DNA of 61,795 bases, from the NCBI RefSeq assembly GCF_015159745.1, contig NZ_JADDOJ010000013.1, forward strand, positions 1-61,795, read 5' to 3'. Below are positions 10,579 to 19,894 of this stretch, piece after piece. Numbering within the stretch: position 1 is the first letter of the stretch; each line of letters opens with the position of its first letter. Below the pieces are notes generated by a model. It saw only the letters and a list, made by a program, of their open reading frames with translations, was not told the origin of the DNA and ran no database searches. The position numbers and the translations under genes are program-made. Source of the stretch: Ramlibacter aquaticus (lineage in GTDB: Bacteria; Pseudomonadota; Gammaproteobacteria; Burkholderiales; Burkholderiaceae_C).

Positions 10579-11799
10579 TCAATGGCGGAACGGGTCGGCG
10601 AAGCGCGGGTCGGCCGAGAGCACCGGGTCCGACAGGGTCTTCAGGAAGGCCACCAGGGCGGCCTTGTCGTCGGGCGTGATGGTGCGCACCCGCGGCTTGC
10701 CGTCCGGCCCCTTCAGGCGGGGGTCCAGCGCGGGCCCGTCCTGCACGCCGCTGGCGTAGTGGTCCACCACCTCCTCCAGCGTGGTGAAGCGGCCGTCGTG
10801 CATGAAGTTGGTGGAGCGGCCCACGTTCTTCAGCGAGGGGGCCTTGAACACGGTGGTCTCGCCGGCGTCCAGGCCGTTGCCCAGCGAGTTGGCGGCGAGC
10901 GCGAAGGTCGGCGGCACGTGGCACACCGCGCAGGCCAGGCCACCGGCGCTGGGCAGGGCCATGAACAGGTGGCGGCCGCGGTCTTCCTGCGCGGTGAGCG
11001 TGGGCACGGGCTTGTCCAGGCCCTTGTCCGGCAGGCTGGGGTCGAAGGTCTGCGCGTAGCCATCGTCCCAGCGGCTGCCGGTGGAGACCATGGCGCGCAT
11101 GTACTGCGCCAGCGCTTTCTGCACCCGGGCCTCGGTGATCTGCGGATCGCCAAACGCGAAGCTGAACAGCTCCGGGTAGTAGGGCTGGCGGGTCATCTTG
11201 TCGAGCACGATGGGCATGCCGCCGTGGGCGACGTCGAAACCCATCTCGACCGGGTTCTGCACCGGCAGGGTGGACTGGGCCTCCAGGGTGGGGGCGCGGC
11301 GGTCCCAGAACATGTTGCCGGGCTTCCAGTAGCGCAGGTTGGCCAGGCGGGGGGCATGGCGGGTGCCCACCGACCCGTCGAAGCCGACCGAGAAGCGCTT
11401 GCTGTCGGCGAAGTCGTTGGCCGCCTGGTGGCAGGTCGCGCAGGCCACGTTGTCCCCCACGCTGAGGCGGACGTCATGGAAGATGACCCGGCCCAGCGTG
11501 GCCACTTTGTTGTCCAGGGCGTTGTCGGCGGGCGTGTTGTCCAGGGCCGCGACGCCGGCATCGTAGAAGGGTGGCAGGTGCGGTGCATAGTCCAGCACCT
11601 GGGCGATGTCGAGGTTCAGGAACTGCGAGGCCGAGGAGGACAGTGCCACCTGCGGCGTCGCGGCCGCAGCGCCGGCACCGCCGGGAGCGGCAGCGCTCGG
11701 CGTGCCGTCGCCGCCCCCGCCGCCACAGGCGGCAAGGAAGACGGCAGCGGCACAGGCGGCGAATGACGCGCGGCGGCGGCGAAGGAATGGCTCGGCCAT
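10579..11799 (-). CDS. Di-haem cytochrome c peroxidase-family lipoprotein
   Basis: 406 residues. The N-terminus has positive charges, a hydrophobic stretch and a lipobox (LAACGG), so the mature protein should be a periplasm-facing lipoprotein. Two haem c sites are present: CATCHQAANDFADS near residue 125 and CAVCHVPPTF near residue 295, the arrangement of the bacterial peroxidase/MauG superfamily. The substrate could be hydrogen peroxide or a protein side chain; nothing here decides. A glycine- and alanine-rich linker follows the lipobox. It ends 38 bp from the ClC start in the same direction and could be cotranscribed with it. Confidence 0.88.
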   Translation of the reverse strand: MAEPFLRRRRASFAACAAAVFLAACGGGGGDGTPSAAAPGGAGAAAATPQVALSSSASQFLNLDIAQVLDYAPHLPPFYDAGVAALDNTPADNALDNKVATLGRVIFHDVRLSVGDNVACATCHQAANDFADSKRFSVGFDGSVGTRHAPRLANLRYWKPGNMFWDRRAPTLEAQSTLPVQNPVEMGFDVAHGGMPIVLDKMTRQPYYPELFSFAFGDPQITEARVQKALAQYMRAMVSTGSRWDDGYAQTFDPSLPDKGLDKPVPTLTAQEDRGRHLFMALPSAGGLACAVCHVPPTFALAANSLGNGLDAGETTVFKAPSLKNVGRSTNFMHDGRFTTLEEVVDHYASGVQDGPALDPRLKGPDGKPRVRTITPDDKAALVAFLKTLSDPVLSADPRFADPFRH

Positions 11800-11911
11800 G
11801 GGCAGTGATCTCCAATGTGCGAAAGCCGCGCATTGTGGAAACCGACTGTGGAGGAATCGTGGAGGAAATCGGTAGGCGCATTCCCACCTGGGCGTGGGAC
11901 GGCGGGCCGCC

Positions 11912-12619
11912 TCAGGACGCGTCCTGGGCCGACTGCGGATCGAAGCGGTAGCCCAGGCCGTACACCGACACGATGGCGCTGCCCTGCGGCCGCACCTGGG
12001 CGATCTTGCGGCGCAGGTTCTTCACATGGCTGTCCACCACCCGGTCGCCGGCCTGTCCTTCCTCGCTCTCGTTGAGGTCGGCGCGGCGGAACACCTGGCC
12101 CGGGCGCGAGATCAGCTTGCGCAGCAGCCGGTACTCGGCCGGGGTGAGCGGCAGCCAGCTGTCCTCCCAGGCGATGCGCTGCGCCGCCTCGTCGATGCGG
12201 AAGCCGTGCGTCGCGGTGGGCGTTCCCAGCCGCCCCTCGACGCGGCGCAGCAGCGCCTTGATGCGGGCCAGCAGTTCGCGCGGGCTGTAGGGTTTGGCGA
12301 CGAAGTCGTCGGCGCCCATCTCCAGCGCGAGCAGGCGGTCGATCTCCTCGGTGCGCGCGCTGAGCACGATGATGGGCACGGAGGAGAAACGCCGCAGCTG
12401 CTGGCAGACCTCGATGCCGTCCATGCCGGGCATCAGCAGGTCCAGCAGGACCAGCGCGGGCTCGGCACGCCGCACCTCGGGCTCGACCTGCAGGCCGTTG
12501 CCCACGATGTCGGCGGTGAAGCCGTGTTCGCAGAGGAATCGGGAGAGCAGCGTGGCGAGGCGCGTGTCATCCTCGACGATGAGGATGTGGCGCGGCGCCG
12601 CGGCGGCGGGTTCTGCCAT
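11912..12619 (-). CDS. OmpR/PhoB-type response regulator, BaeR-like, without adjacent kinase
   Basis: 235 residues: a receiver domain (about 10-125) with the acidic pair VEDD, the phospho-acceptor in LVLLDLLMPGMDGIEV and the KPYSPRELLARIK lysine, then a winged-helix domain (about 140-228) with VVDSHVKNLRRKI and GLGYRF. The stretch around RTEEIDRLLALEMGADD resembles BaeR, the envelope-stress regulator. No histidine kinase gene lies on either side in this window, so its partner must be elsewhere. Divergent or convergent partners give no clue to targets. The role in envelope stress is inference from similarity only. Confidence 0.85.
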   Translation of the reverse strand: MAEPAAAAPRHILIVEDDTRLATLLSRFLCEHGFTADIVGNGLQVEPEVRRAEPALVLLDLLMPGMDGIEVCQQLRRFSSVPIIVLSARTEEIDRLLALEMGADDFVAKPYSPRELLARIKALLRRVEGRLGTPTATHGFRIDEAAQRIAWEDSWLPLTPAEYRLLRKLISRPGQVFRRADLNESEEGQAGDRVVDSHVKNLRRKIAQVRPQGSAIVSVYGLGYRFDPQSAQDAS

Positions 12620-12821
12620 GGAAAGCGCATTGTTCCGGCAGCCTCCTCCGAGTTCGCGTCCGGATGTCAGTGGCGTTCCCGGCCTTCACATTCAGGGGCC
12701 GCAGGCACCCTCTTGTTGCGGGTGTTGCGGCTCGAAATGCTGGGGATGAGCTTGCAAGCGCGACGGTTGGGGCCGCCGGCTCAGCGGCAGGGCCAGGGTG
12801 CTGCTGCCTCGGCCCCAAACA

Positions 12822-12851
12822 CGAAGGCCGGCCCCGGGGGGCCGGCCTTCG
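12822..12851 (-). terminator. Strong hairpin in the 332-bp gap downstream of phaB
   Basis: Perfect 12-bp inverted repeat CGAAGGCCGGCC / GGCCGGCCTTCG with a 6-nt loop, 100 bp beyond the phaB stop. On the minus strand it is followed by a modest U-rich stretch (GTGTTTGG). It is the likely end of the pha operon transcript. I see no gene or other structure in the rest of 12620-12951. Confidence 0.65.
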
Positions 12852-12951
12852 CCGTGGGTCGAGCGCATCGGGGGCCGGCCCGCCGGCTGGGCTGGCAGGG
12901 CCGAGCGTCGGTGCCCTGGGCCCTGCCGAAGCGGGGCCTCAGGGCGCCGTC

Positions 12952-13686
12952 TCAGCCCATGTGCAGCCCGCCGTTCACCGAGAAATCGGCGCCGGTGGAG
13001 TAGCCGCTCTCGTCCGAGGCGATCCAGGCGATGATGGAAGCGATCTCCGAGGGCTCGCCCAGGCGCTTGACCGGGATGGTGCCGACGATCTTGTCCAGCA
13101 CGTCCTGGCGGATGGCCTTGACCATGTCCGTGCCGATGTAGCCCGGGCTCACGGTGTTCACGGTCACGCCCTTGTTGGCGAGTTCCTGGGCCAGCGCCAT
13201 GGTGAAGCCGTGCATGCCGGCCTTGGCGGCCGAGTAGTTGGTCTGGCCGGCCTGGCCTTTCTCGCCGTTCACCGAGCTGATGTTGATGATGCGGCCCCAG
13301 CCCCGGTCCACCATGTCGCCCACCACCTGCTTGGTGACGTTGAACATGGAGTTGAGGTTGGTCTCGATCACCGCGTCCCAGTCTTCGCGCGTCATCTTGA
13401 GGAACATGCGGTCGCGCGTGATGCCGGCGTTGTTCACCAGCACGTCGATCGGCCCATGCTCGGCCTTGGCCTTGCCGAAGGCTTCCACCGTCGACTCCCA
13501 GTTGCCCACGTTGCCGACCGAGGCGTAGAAGGTGTAGCCCAGCGCCTTCTGCTCGTCCAGCCACTTGGTGAAGTCACGCGTGGGGCCGCAGCCCGCGATG
13601 ACGGTGAAGCCTTCCTTGTGCAGGCGCTGGCAGATCGCGGTGCCTATGCCCCCCATGCCGCCGGTCACGTACGCTACTTTGGCCAT
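12952..13686 (-). CDS. phaB: Acetoacetyl-CoA reductase (PhaB/PhbB)
   Basis: NADPH-dependent short-chain dehydrogenase making (R)-3-hydroxybutyryl-CoA, the second step of polyhydroxybutyrate synthesis. 244 residues, the usual length. The cofactor motif TGGMGGIGTAICQ, the NNAGITRD motif, the catalytic INISSVNGEKGQAGQTNYSAAK region (Ser, Tyr, Lys, separated here only for description) and the C-terminal VNGGLHMG ending are all present. The start is ATG 13684-13686 with GGAGAGAA before it; the in-frame extension upstream is the spacer after phaA. It is the third gene of phaC-phaA-phaB. Confidence 0.95.
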   Translation of the reverse strand: MAKVAYVTGGMGGIGTAICQRLHKEGFTVIAGCGPTRDFTKWLDEQKALGYTFYASVGNVGNWESTVEAFGKAKAEHGPIDVLVNNAGITRDRMFLKMTREDWDAVIETNLNSMFNVTKQVVGDMVDRGWGRIINISSVNGEKGQAGQTNYSAAKAGMHGFTMALAQELANKGVTVNTVSPGYIGTDMVKAIRQDVLDKIVGTIPVKRLGEPSEIASIIAWIASDESGYSTGADFSVNGGLHMG

Positions 13687-13729
13687 GTTGTTCTCTCCTT
13701 GGTGTTCGGGTGTCTTCTTTGTAGCGCTT

Positions 13730-14911
<1,182 letters not shown>

Positions 14912-14934
14912 GTCTCTGCTCCTTGGGTGATGGG

Positions 14935-14957
14935 GCCCCGGCCTGTGGCGCCGGGGC
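14935..14957 (-). other. Intercistronic hairpin between phaC and phaA
   Basis: GCCCCGGC / GCCGGGGC, 8-bp perfect arms with a 7-nt loop and no following U-run. It may mark RNA processing or protect the 3' end of the phaC segment; full termination here is unlikely because phaA follows at once. Confidence 0.4.
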
Positions 14958-14976
14958 ATTGTTCAGGTCATCCGCG

Positions 14977-16665
14977 TCAGGCCTTGGCCTTGACGTAGCG
15001 GCCCGGGGCGGGCTCGATGGCCTTGTACTTGCGGCTGCCGTACGACTTGGGCGCGGCCACCAGCTTGCCGCCGTGCGGCTTGAGCCAGGCCGACCAGTCG
15101 GTCCACCAGCTGCCAGGGTGCTCCTTCGCGCCCTGCAGCCACTCGGCGTGGGTCTTGGGCAGCTTGTCGTTGGTCCAGTAGGAGCGCTTGTTCTTCGCCG
15201 GCGGGTTGATCACGCCGGCGATGTGGCCGGAAGCGCCCATGACGAAGCGCTTCTTGCCCGTCAGCACCTGGGTGCTGCCGTAGGCACCGGCGATGGGCAC
15301 GATGTGGTCCTCGCGCGAGCCGTAGATGTAGGCCGGCATGTCGAGCTTGCGCAGGTCCAGCTTCTCGCCGCAGACCGTGCACTTGCCGGGCTTGGCCAGG
15401 TTGTTCTCGAGGTAGGTGTTGCGCAGGTACCAGGCGTACATGGGGCCCGGCAGGTTGGTGGAATCGCTGTTCCAGTAGAGCAGGTCGAAGGGCGGCGGCG
15501 TCTCGCCCTTGAGGTAGTTGCCCACCACGTAGTTCCAGACCAGGTCGTTGGGCCGCAGGAAGCTGAAGGTGGACGCCAGGTCCTGGCCCTTGAGCATGCC
15601 GCGCTGGCCCATCTGCATCTCACGGAACTTGACGAAGGCCTCGTCGATGAACACGTCCAGAACGCCGGTGTCGGTGAAGTCGAGGAAGGTCGTGAGGAAG
15701 GTGGCCGAGGCGACGGGCTTCTCGCCGCGCGCCGCCAGCACCGCCAGCGACGTGCCCAGCAGGGTGCCGCCCACGCAGAAGCCGAGCGCGTTCACCTGCT
15801 GCGCCCCCGTGATCTCCTGCACCACGTCGATGGCGCGGATCGGGCCCTCGGCGATGTAGTCGTCCCAGGTCTTGTCCTCCAGGGTCGCGTCCGGGTTGCG
15901 CCAGCTGACCACGAAGGTGCGGTGGCCCTGGTCGACCAGGTACTTCACCAGGGAGTTCTCGGGCTGCAGGTCCAGGATGTAGAACTTGTTGATGCAGGGC
16001 GGCACCACCAGGTAGGGCCGCTCATAGACCTTGGCGGTGCTGGGCTTGTATTCGATCAGCTGGAACAGCTCGTTCTCGAACACCACGGCGCCCTCGGTGG
16101 TGGCGACGTTGCGGCCGACCTCGAACACGCTCTCGTCCGTCATCGAGACATGGCCCTGCTGCAGGTCCGCCAGCAGGTTCTGCACACCCTTGGCGATGCT
16201 TTCACCGCGCGTTTCGATGGCCTTGCGCTGGGCCTCCGCGTTCAGCGCCAGGAAGTTGCTGGGCGCCGAGGCGGCGAGCCACTGTTCGATGCCGAAGCGC
16301 AGGCGGGCCTTGGTCTTCTCGTCGGTCTCCGCGGCCTCGGCCAGCCCGAGCAGCGTGCGGGCGTTCAGCAGGTAGACGGCGGCGGTGAAGGCGGACACCG
16401 GGTTGGTGGCCCAGGCCTCGGCGGCGAAGCGCTTGTCCGGCAGCGGCGCCTTGGCGGTCAGGCCCTGGTTCCAGAGCTGGGAGGCTTCCTCCACATAGGC
16501 CTTCTGCAGCGCCTCCAGCCGGGCGGGATCGAAGGCCAGTTGCGGCAGGGCCTGGCCGGTGTTGCCGGCCAGGCCACCGAAGGATTGCAGGGCCTGTGCC
16601 CACCCTTGCGTGATGTTTTGCTGGAACTGCTGGGCGCCCTGCCCCCACTGCGGTACAGAATTCAT
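14977..16665 (-). CDS. phaC: Class I poly(3-hydroxyalkanoate) synthase
   Basis: Polymerises (R)-3-hydroxyacyl-CoA into storage polyester on the granule surface. 562 residues. The lipase-like box is GFCVGGT with the nucleophile C297; the other triad members are D453 (REDHIVP) and H481 (GASGHIAGVINPP). The D-to-H distance of 28 is the same as in the Cupriavidus enzyme. The N-terminal about 95 residues form the variable dimerisation/activation region. The start ATG 16663-16665 follows a GGAGACAAG ribosome site. It is first in phaC-phaA-phaB. A palindrome 64 bp upstream is a candidate regulator site. Confidence 0.96.
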   Translation of the reverse strand: MNSVPQWGQGAQQFQQNITQGWAQALQSFGGLAGNTGQALPQLAFDPARLEALQKAYVEEASQLWNQGLTAKAPLPDKRFAAEAWATNPVSAFTAAVYLLNARTLLGLAEAAETDEKTKARLRFGIEQWLAASAPSNFLALNAEAQRKAIETRGESIAKGVQNLLADLQQGHVSMTDESVFEVGRNVATTEGAVVFENELFQLIEYKPSTAKVYERPYLVVPPCINKFYILDLQPENSLVKYLVDQGHRTFVVSWRNPDATLEDKTWDDYIAEGPIRAIDVVQEITGAQQVNALGFCVGGTLLGTSLAVLAARGEKPVASATFLTTFLDFTDTGVLDVFIDEAFVKFREMQMGQRGMLKGQDLASTFSFLRPNDLVWNYVVGNYLKGETPPPFDLLYWNSDSTNLPGPMYAWYLRNTYLENNLAKPGKCTVCGEKLDLRKLDMPAYIYGSREDHIVPIAGAYGSTQVLTGKKRFVMGASGHIAGVINPPAKNKRSYWTNDKLPKTHAEWLQGAKEHPGSWWTDWSAWLKPHGGKLVAAPKSYGSRKYKAIEPAPGRYVKAKA

Positions 16666-16728
16666 CGTCTTGTCTCCTGGGCCCGGTTTGTTAAGAGTTC
16701 CGGGTTAACCCTGATTCTTCCATATCGA

Positions 16729-16745
16729 ATGTTGCAGTGCAACAT
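16729..16745. promoter_or_regulatory. 17-bp palindrome upstream of phaC, candidate PhaR operator
   Basis: ATGTTGCA-G-TGCAACAT is a perfect inverted repeat with 8-bp arms. It lies 64 bp upstream of the phaC start and 23 bp upstream of the divergent small membrane protein gene. TTGCA/TGCAA-type palindromes are known for the polyester-responsive repressor PhaR; assignment here is inference. No phaR gene is in the window. Confidence 0.55.
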
Positions 16746-16767
16746 CCAACTGCGTGACGTCCATCGC

Positions 16768-17049
16768 ATGTACATCCTGATCATCGCCTGGGCCTATGTC
16801 GCCCTGATGATGGCAGTTGCCGAAGCCACCAACCCCAGCGGAACCGTGCTCGGCGCCATCGTCACCTTTGTACTCTATGGCGTGCTGCCTGTGTCGATCG
16901 CCGCGTACCTGATGGCGACGCCGGCACGCAAGCGGCGCCGGCGCGAACGCGAAGAGGCCGAGCGCGCGGCCCATGCGGACTCAGCGCAGCCAGGTGCTGG
17001 CGGCGAAGCGGCCGCTGCGCCGGTCGCGCCGGTGCGAGAAGAAACGTGA
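16768..17049 (+). CDS. Small two-span membrane protein of unknown function
   Basis: 93 residues: two hydrophobic segments (about 2-20, beginning MYILIIAWAYVALMMAVAEA, and 27-50) joined by a short polar turn, then a strongly basic stretch (KRRRREREE) and an Ala/Glu-rich tail. It is divergent from phaC across a 102-bp promoter region, with the palindrome close to its start. The last 69 bp overlap the 3' end of the convergent pgeF gene. Start ATG 16768. I recognise no family function; similar short proteins are common beside phaC in Burkholderiales, which is from memory only. Confidence 0.7.
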   Translation: MYILIIAWAYVALMMAVAEATNPSGTVLGAIVTFVLYGVLPVSIAAYLMATPARKRRRREREEAERAAHADSAQPGAGGEAAAAPVAPVREET

Positions 17050-17751
17050 GGCGTCGGAGACAGTGCACCAGCGCACGGTGCCATCGTTTCCCGACACCCG
17101 GCTGACACCGAGGGCGGCCAGGCGGCGCCGGGCCAGCGCCGGAAGGTCGGCCAGGAACTTGCCGTCGCCATGCGGCACGAAGGCGTGCCCGGCGCCGGGA
17201 TCGGCGGCAAGAAAGGCCTCGCGCACCTCGGGGCCGACCTCGAACGCGGCCGGGCCTATGCAGGGGCCCAGCCAGGCCCGCAGCGCTCCCGGCGGCACGC
17301 CCGCCTCGCGCCCCAGGGTGTGCACCAGGGACTCGAGCACGCCCTGTCCCCCCTGCCCGGCCAGCCCGCGCCAGCCGGCATGGGCCGCGCCCACCGCCTC
17401 GCCGCCCTCGGCGCTGAACAGCACGGGCAGGCAATCGGCCACCATGATGGTGCAGGCCACGCCGCGCGCGGTGGTGAAGCAGGCGTCGGCCACGGTGCCG
17501 TCCGGGGTGCCGGCCTCCAGGCGCACCACGCCGGTGGCATGCACCTGCTGCAGGAACACCGGGCGCGCGCCCAGGGCTTGCGCGTAGCGGGCGCGGTTGC
17601 GCGCCACGGCGCCCGGGTCGTCGCCCACGTGATCGCCCAGGTTCAGGCTGTCCCAGGGCGGGGCCGAGTCGCCCCCCGTGCGCACGCTGCAGGCCGCGCC
17701 CACCGTGGCCGGCGCATCCCATTGCGGCAGCAGCCAGCCTGCGGGCAGCAC
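16981..17751 (-). CDS. pgeF: PgeF/YfiH multicopper-type purine nucleoside phosphorylase (laccase domain)
   Basis: 256 residues of the 'peptidoglycan editing factor/polyphenol oxidase' family, shown in other species to be a zinc-dependent adenosine deaminase/phosphorylase. Family motifs: LQQVHATGVVRL (first metal His), VADCLPVLFSA (Cys), GAAHAGWRGLAGQG (second His) and LGPCIGPAAFEVG. The start appears to be GTG 17749-17751, one base after the stop of the upstream isomerase gene, so the two are translationally linked. Its 3' end overlaps the convergent membrane protein gene by 69 bp. The final arginine-rich segment FFSHRRDRRSGRFA is typical. Confidence 0.9.
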   Translation of the reverse strand: MLPAGWLLPQWDAPATVGAACSVRTGGDSAPPWDSLNLGDHVGDDPGAVARNRARYAQALGARPVFLQQVHATGVVRLEAGTPDGTVADACFTTARGVACTIMVADCLPVLFSAEGGEAVGAAHAGWRGLAGQGGQGVLESLVHTLGREAGVPPGALRAWLGPCIGPAAFEVGPEVREAFLAADPGAGHAFVPHGDGKFLADLPALARRRLAALGVSRVSGNDGTVRWCTVSDASRFFSHRRDRRSGRFAASTWLR

Positions 17752-17752
17752 G

Positions 17753-18394
17753 TCAGGCCTCGGCGTCGGGACAGGCCGAAGGCTGGGCCTTCTGGAAGGC
17801 GGCGAGCTTCATGCAGGCCTCGAAGGCGCCCATGGTGCGCGGCAGGCCGCTGAAGTCGACGTTGAAGCGCTGGCCGTTGAAGATCTGCGGCACCAGGACG
17901 CAGTCGGCCAGCGTGGGCGTGTCACCCCAGCAGTACGCACCGCCCGGCCCGCGCGCCAGCTCGCGCTCCAGCAGTTCCAGCCCGTCGCGCACCCAGTGGC
18001 GGTACCAGGTGTTCTTGGCCTCTTCGTCCACCTTCAGTTGCCGCGTGAGGTAGCGCAGCACGCGCAGGTTGTTGAGCGGGTGGATCTCGCACGCGATGAG
18101 CTGGGCCAGCGCCCGCACCCGCGCCCGGGCCAGCGCGTCGGCAGGCAGCAGGCGCGGCTCGGGATGGGTCTCGTCCAGGTATTCGATGATCGCCATGGAC
18201 TGGCCCAGCGACTCGCCGTCGTCCAGCACCAGCGAGGGCACCAGGCGGCTGGCCGAGACCGCGCCGTAGCCCTCCTGCTGGTGCTCGTTCTTGACCAGGT
18301 GCACCGGCACGTAGTCGTAGGAAAGCCCCTTGAGCTCCAGCGCGATGCGCACGCGGAAGGACGCGGACGAGCGGTAGTAGTTGTAAAGCTTCAT
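17753..18394 (-). CDS. maiA: Zeta-class GST: maleylpyruvate / maleylacetoacetate isomerase
   Basis: Glutathione-dependent cis-trans isomerase, 213 residues. The thioredoxin-fold N-terminus has the zeta-class motif YYRSSASFRVRIALELKG (SSxxxR/VR), then the helical domain. In the gentisate pathway this family (NagL) converts maleylpyruvate to fumarylpyruvate; in tyrosine breakdown it converts maleylacetoacetate. Gentisate dioxygenase and fumarylpyruvate hydrolase lie 4-5 kb away, so the NagL role is preferred by context, but tyrosine genes elsewhere could use it. Divergent from the Rieske operon across 111 bp. ATG 18392-18394. Confidence 0.87.
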   Translation of the reverse strand: MKLYNYYRSSASFRVRIALELKGLSYDYVPVHLVKNEHQQEGYGAVSASRLVPSLVLDDGESLGQSMAIIEYLDETHPEPRLLPADALARARVRALAQLIACEIHPLNNLRVLRYLTRQLKVDEEAKNTWYRHWVRDGLELLERELARGPGGAYCWGDTPTLADCVLVPQIFNGQRFNVDFSGLPRTMGAFEACMKLAAFQKAQPSACPDAEA

Positions 18395-18505
18395 GCATCA
18401 AGCATAACGCCGGGCACGCGCCGCACCGCCACTGCGGGTCCCGCCCGATGGGCACGGGCGCGGGCCTCGCGCACACTGGGGCGAGGGTCACGCTGGAGGT
18501 CATCC

Positions 18506-19894
18506 GTGAAGGCAGAACAGAACGAGCTCATCACCCGCATCGGCCCCGGCACGGCCTGCGGCGCGCTCATGCGGCGCTACTGGCAGCCCGTGGCGCTGGT
18601 GGACGAATTCGACCCCGTGCTGGACCCGCGCATGGGCCCGCGCCCGCTCAAGGCCGTGCGCGTACTCGGCCAGGACCTGGTGCTGTTCCGCGACGAGGGC
18701 GGGCGCTGGGGCCTGCTGGACCGGGACTGCCCGCACCGGGGCGCCGACCTCGCCTTCGGCCGGCTCGAAGAGGGCGGGCTGCGCTGCCCCTTCCACGGCT
18801 GGAAGTTCGACGCCGCGGGGCGCTGCCTGGAAACGCCGGCCGAGCCGGCCGGCAGCCGCCTGTGCGAGCGCGTGCGCCAGCGCAGCTACCCGGTGCAGGC
18901 GCGCAGCGGCATCCTGTTCGCCTGGCTGGGCGACGAGGGGCTGGCGCCGCCGCCCCTGCCCGGCTTCGACTGCTTCACGGCGCCGGGCACGCACACCTTC
19001 GCCTTCAAGGGCTTGTGGCAGTGCAACTGGCTGCAGGCCTTCGAGGTCGGCATCGACCCCGCCCACCCGAGCTTCCTGCACCGCTTCCTGCAGGACGCGC
19101 CGCTGGAGGAGATCGGCGACAACCCGGCCGGCAAGCAGTTCCGCAGCGCCAGCGTGGGCGAATGGGACGGCCAGCGCTGGCCCATGACGCGCATCATGCG
19201 GGAGTTCTGCCAGCCCGAGATCAGCGCCGAGCCCACGCCCTGGGGCCTGCGCCTCACGGCCCTGCGGCCCATGACCGAGGCGCTGACGCACGTGCGCATC
19301 ACCCAGGCGATCTTCCCGCACACCTTCGTCATCCCGCTGTCGGAGACCCTGACCATCACGCAGGTCCATGTGCCGGTGGATGACACCCACACCTACTGGT
19401 ACAGCCTCTTCACCAGCTTCGCCGGGCCGGTGGACAAGGCGGCCATGCGCGAGCAGCGGCTGCAGTTCATCAGCCTGCCCGACTACATCCCCAAGGCCGG
19501 GCGGCACAACGGCTGGGGCTTCCGGCCCGAGGAGCAGCGCACCCGCACCTACCTCGGCATGGGCGAGGAGGACATCAACGTGCACGACCAGTGGGCGGTG
19601 GAGAGCATGGGCCCCATCCAGGACCGCACCCGCGAGCACCTGGGCACCAGCGACAAGGTCATCATGGCCAACCGCCGCATGCTGCTGCAGGCGATCGAGG
19701 CGGTGCAGCAGGGAGGCCCCGCGCCCGGGGTGGCCGACGCGGGCCTGGCGGCGCAGATGCAGGGCCCCGACACCGTGGACGGCATCGCGCCCGCCGGCGA
19801 ATGGGCTGGCTGGTGGCGGGCGCAGGTGCAGGCCAAGCGCGAGGGTGCGCCCTGGACCGCCCGCCCGGGCGCCACGCAAGCCCTGGCCCCATGA
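18506..19894 (+). CDS. Rieske non-haem iron oxygenase, single-component alpha subunit
   Basis: 462 residues. The Rieske centre is CPHRGADLAFG with CPFHGWKFDA: C75, H77, C94, H97. The mononuclear iron site is EVGIDPAHPSFLHR: D184, H187, H192. There is no beta-subunit gene, so it belongs with the alpha-only oxygenases related to phthalate or vanillate oxygenase. The start is GTG 18506 with GGAGG seven bases before it. Its stop overlaps the next gene's start (ATGA at 19891), so oxygenase and ligase are made together. Electrons probably come from the ferredoxin at 21379; no reductase is nearby. Substrate unknown: the chance is good that it is an aromatic compound funnelled to gentisate. Confidence 0.88.
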   Translation: MKAEQNELITRIGPGTACGALMRRYWQPVALVDEFDPVLDPRMGPRPLKAVRVLGQDLVLFRDEGGRWGLLDRDCPHRGADLAFGRLEEGGLRCPFHGWKFDAAGRCLETPAEPAGSRLCERVRQRSYPVQARSGILFAWLGDEGLAPPPLPGFDCFTAPGTHTFAFKGLWQCNWLQAFEVGIDPAHPSFLHRFLQDAPLEEIGDNPAGKQFRSASVGEWDGQRWPMTRIMREFCQPEISAEPTPWGLRLTALRPMTEALTHVRITQAIFPHTFVIPLSETLTITQVHVPVDDTHTYWYSLFTSFAGPVDKAAMREQRLQFISLPDYIPKAGRHNGWGFRPEEQRTRTYLGMGEEDINVHDQWAVESMGPIQDRTREHLGTSDKVIMANRRMLLQAIEAVQQGGPAPGVADAGLAAQMQGPDTVDGIAPAGEWAGWWRAQVQAKREGAPWTARPGATQALAP

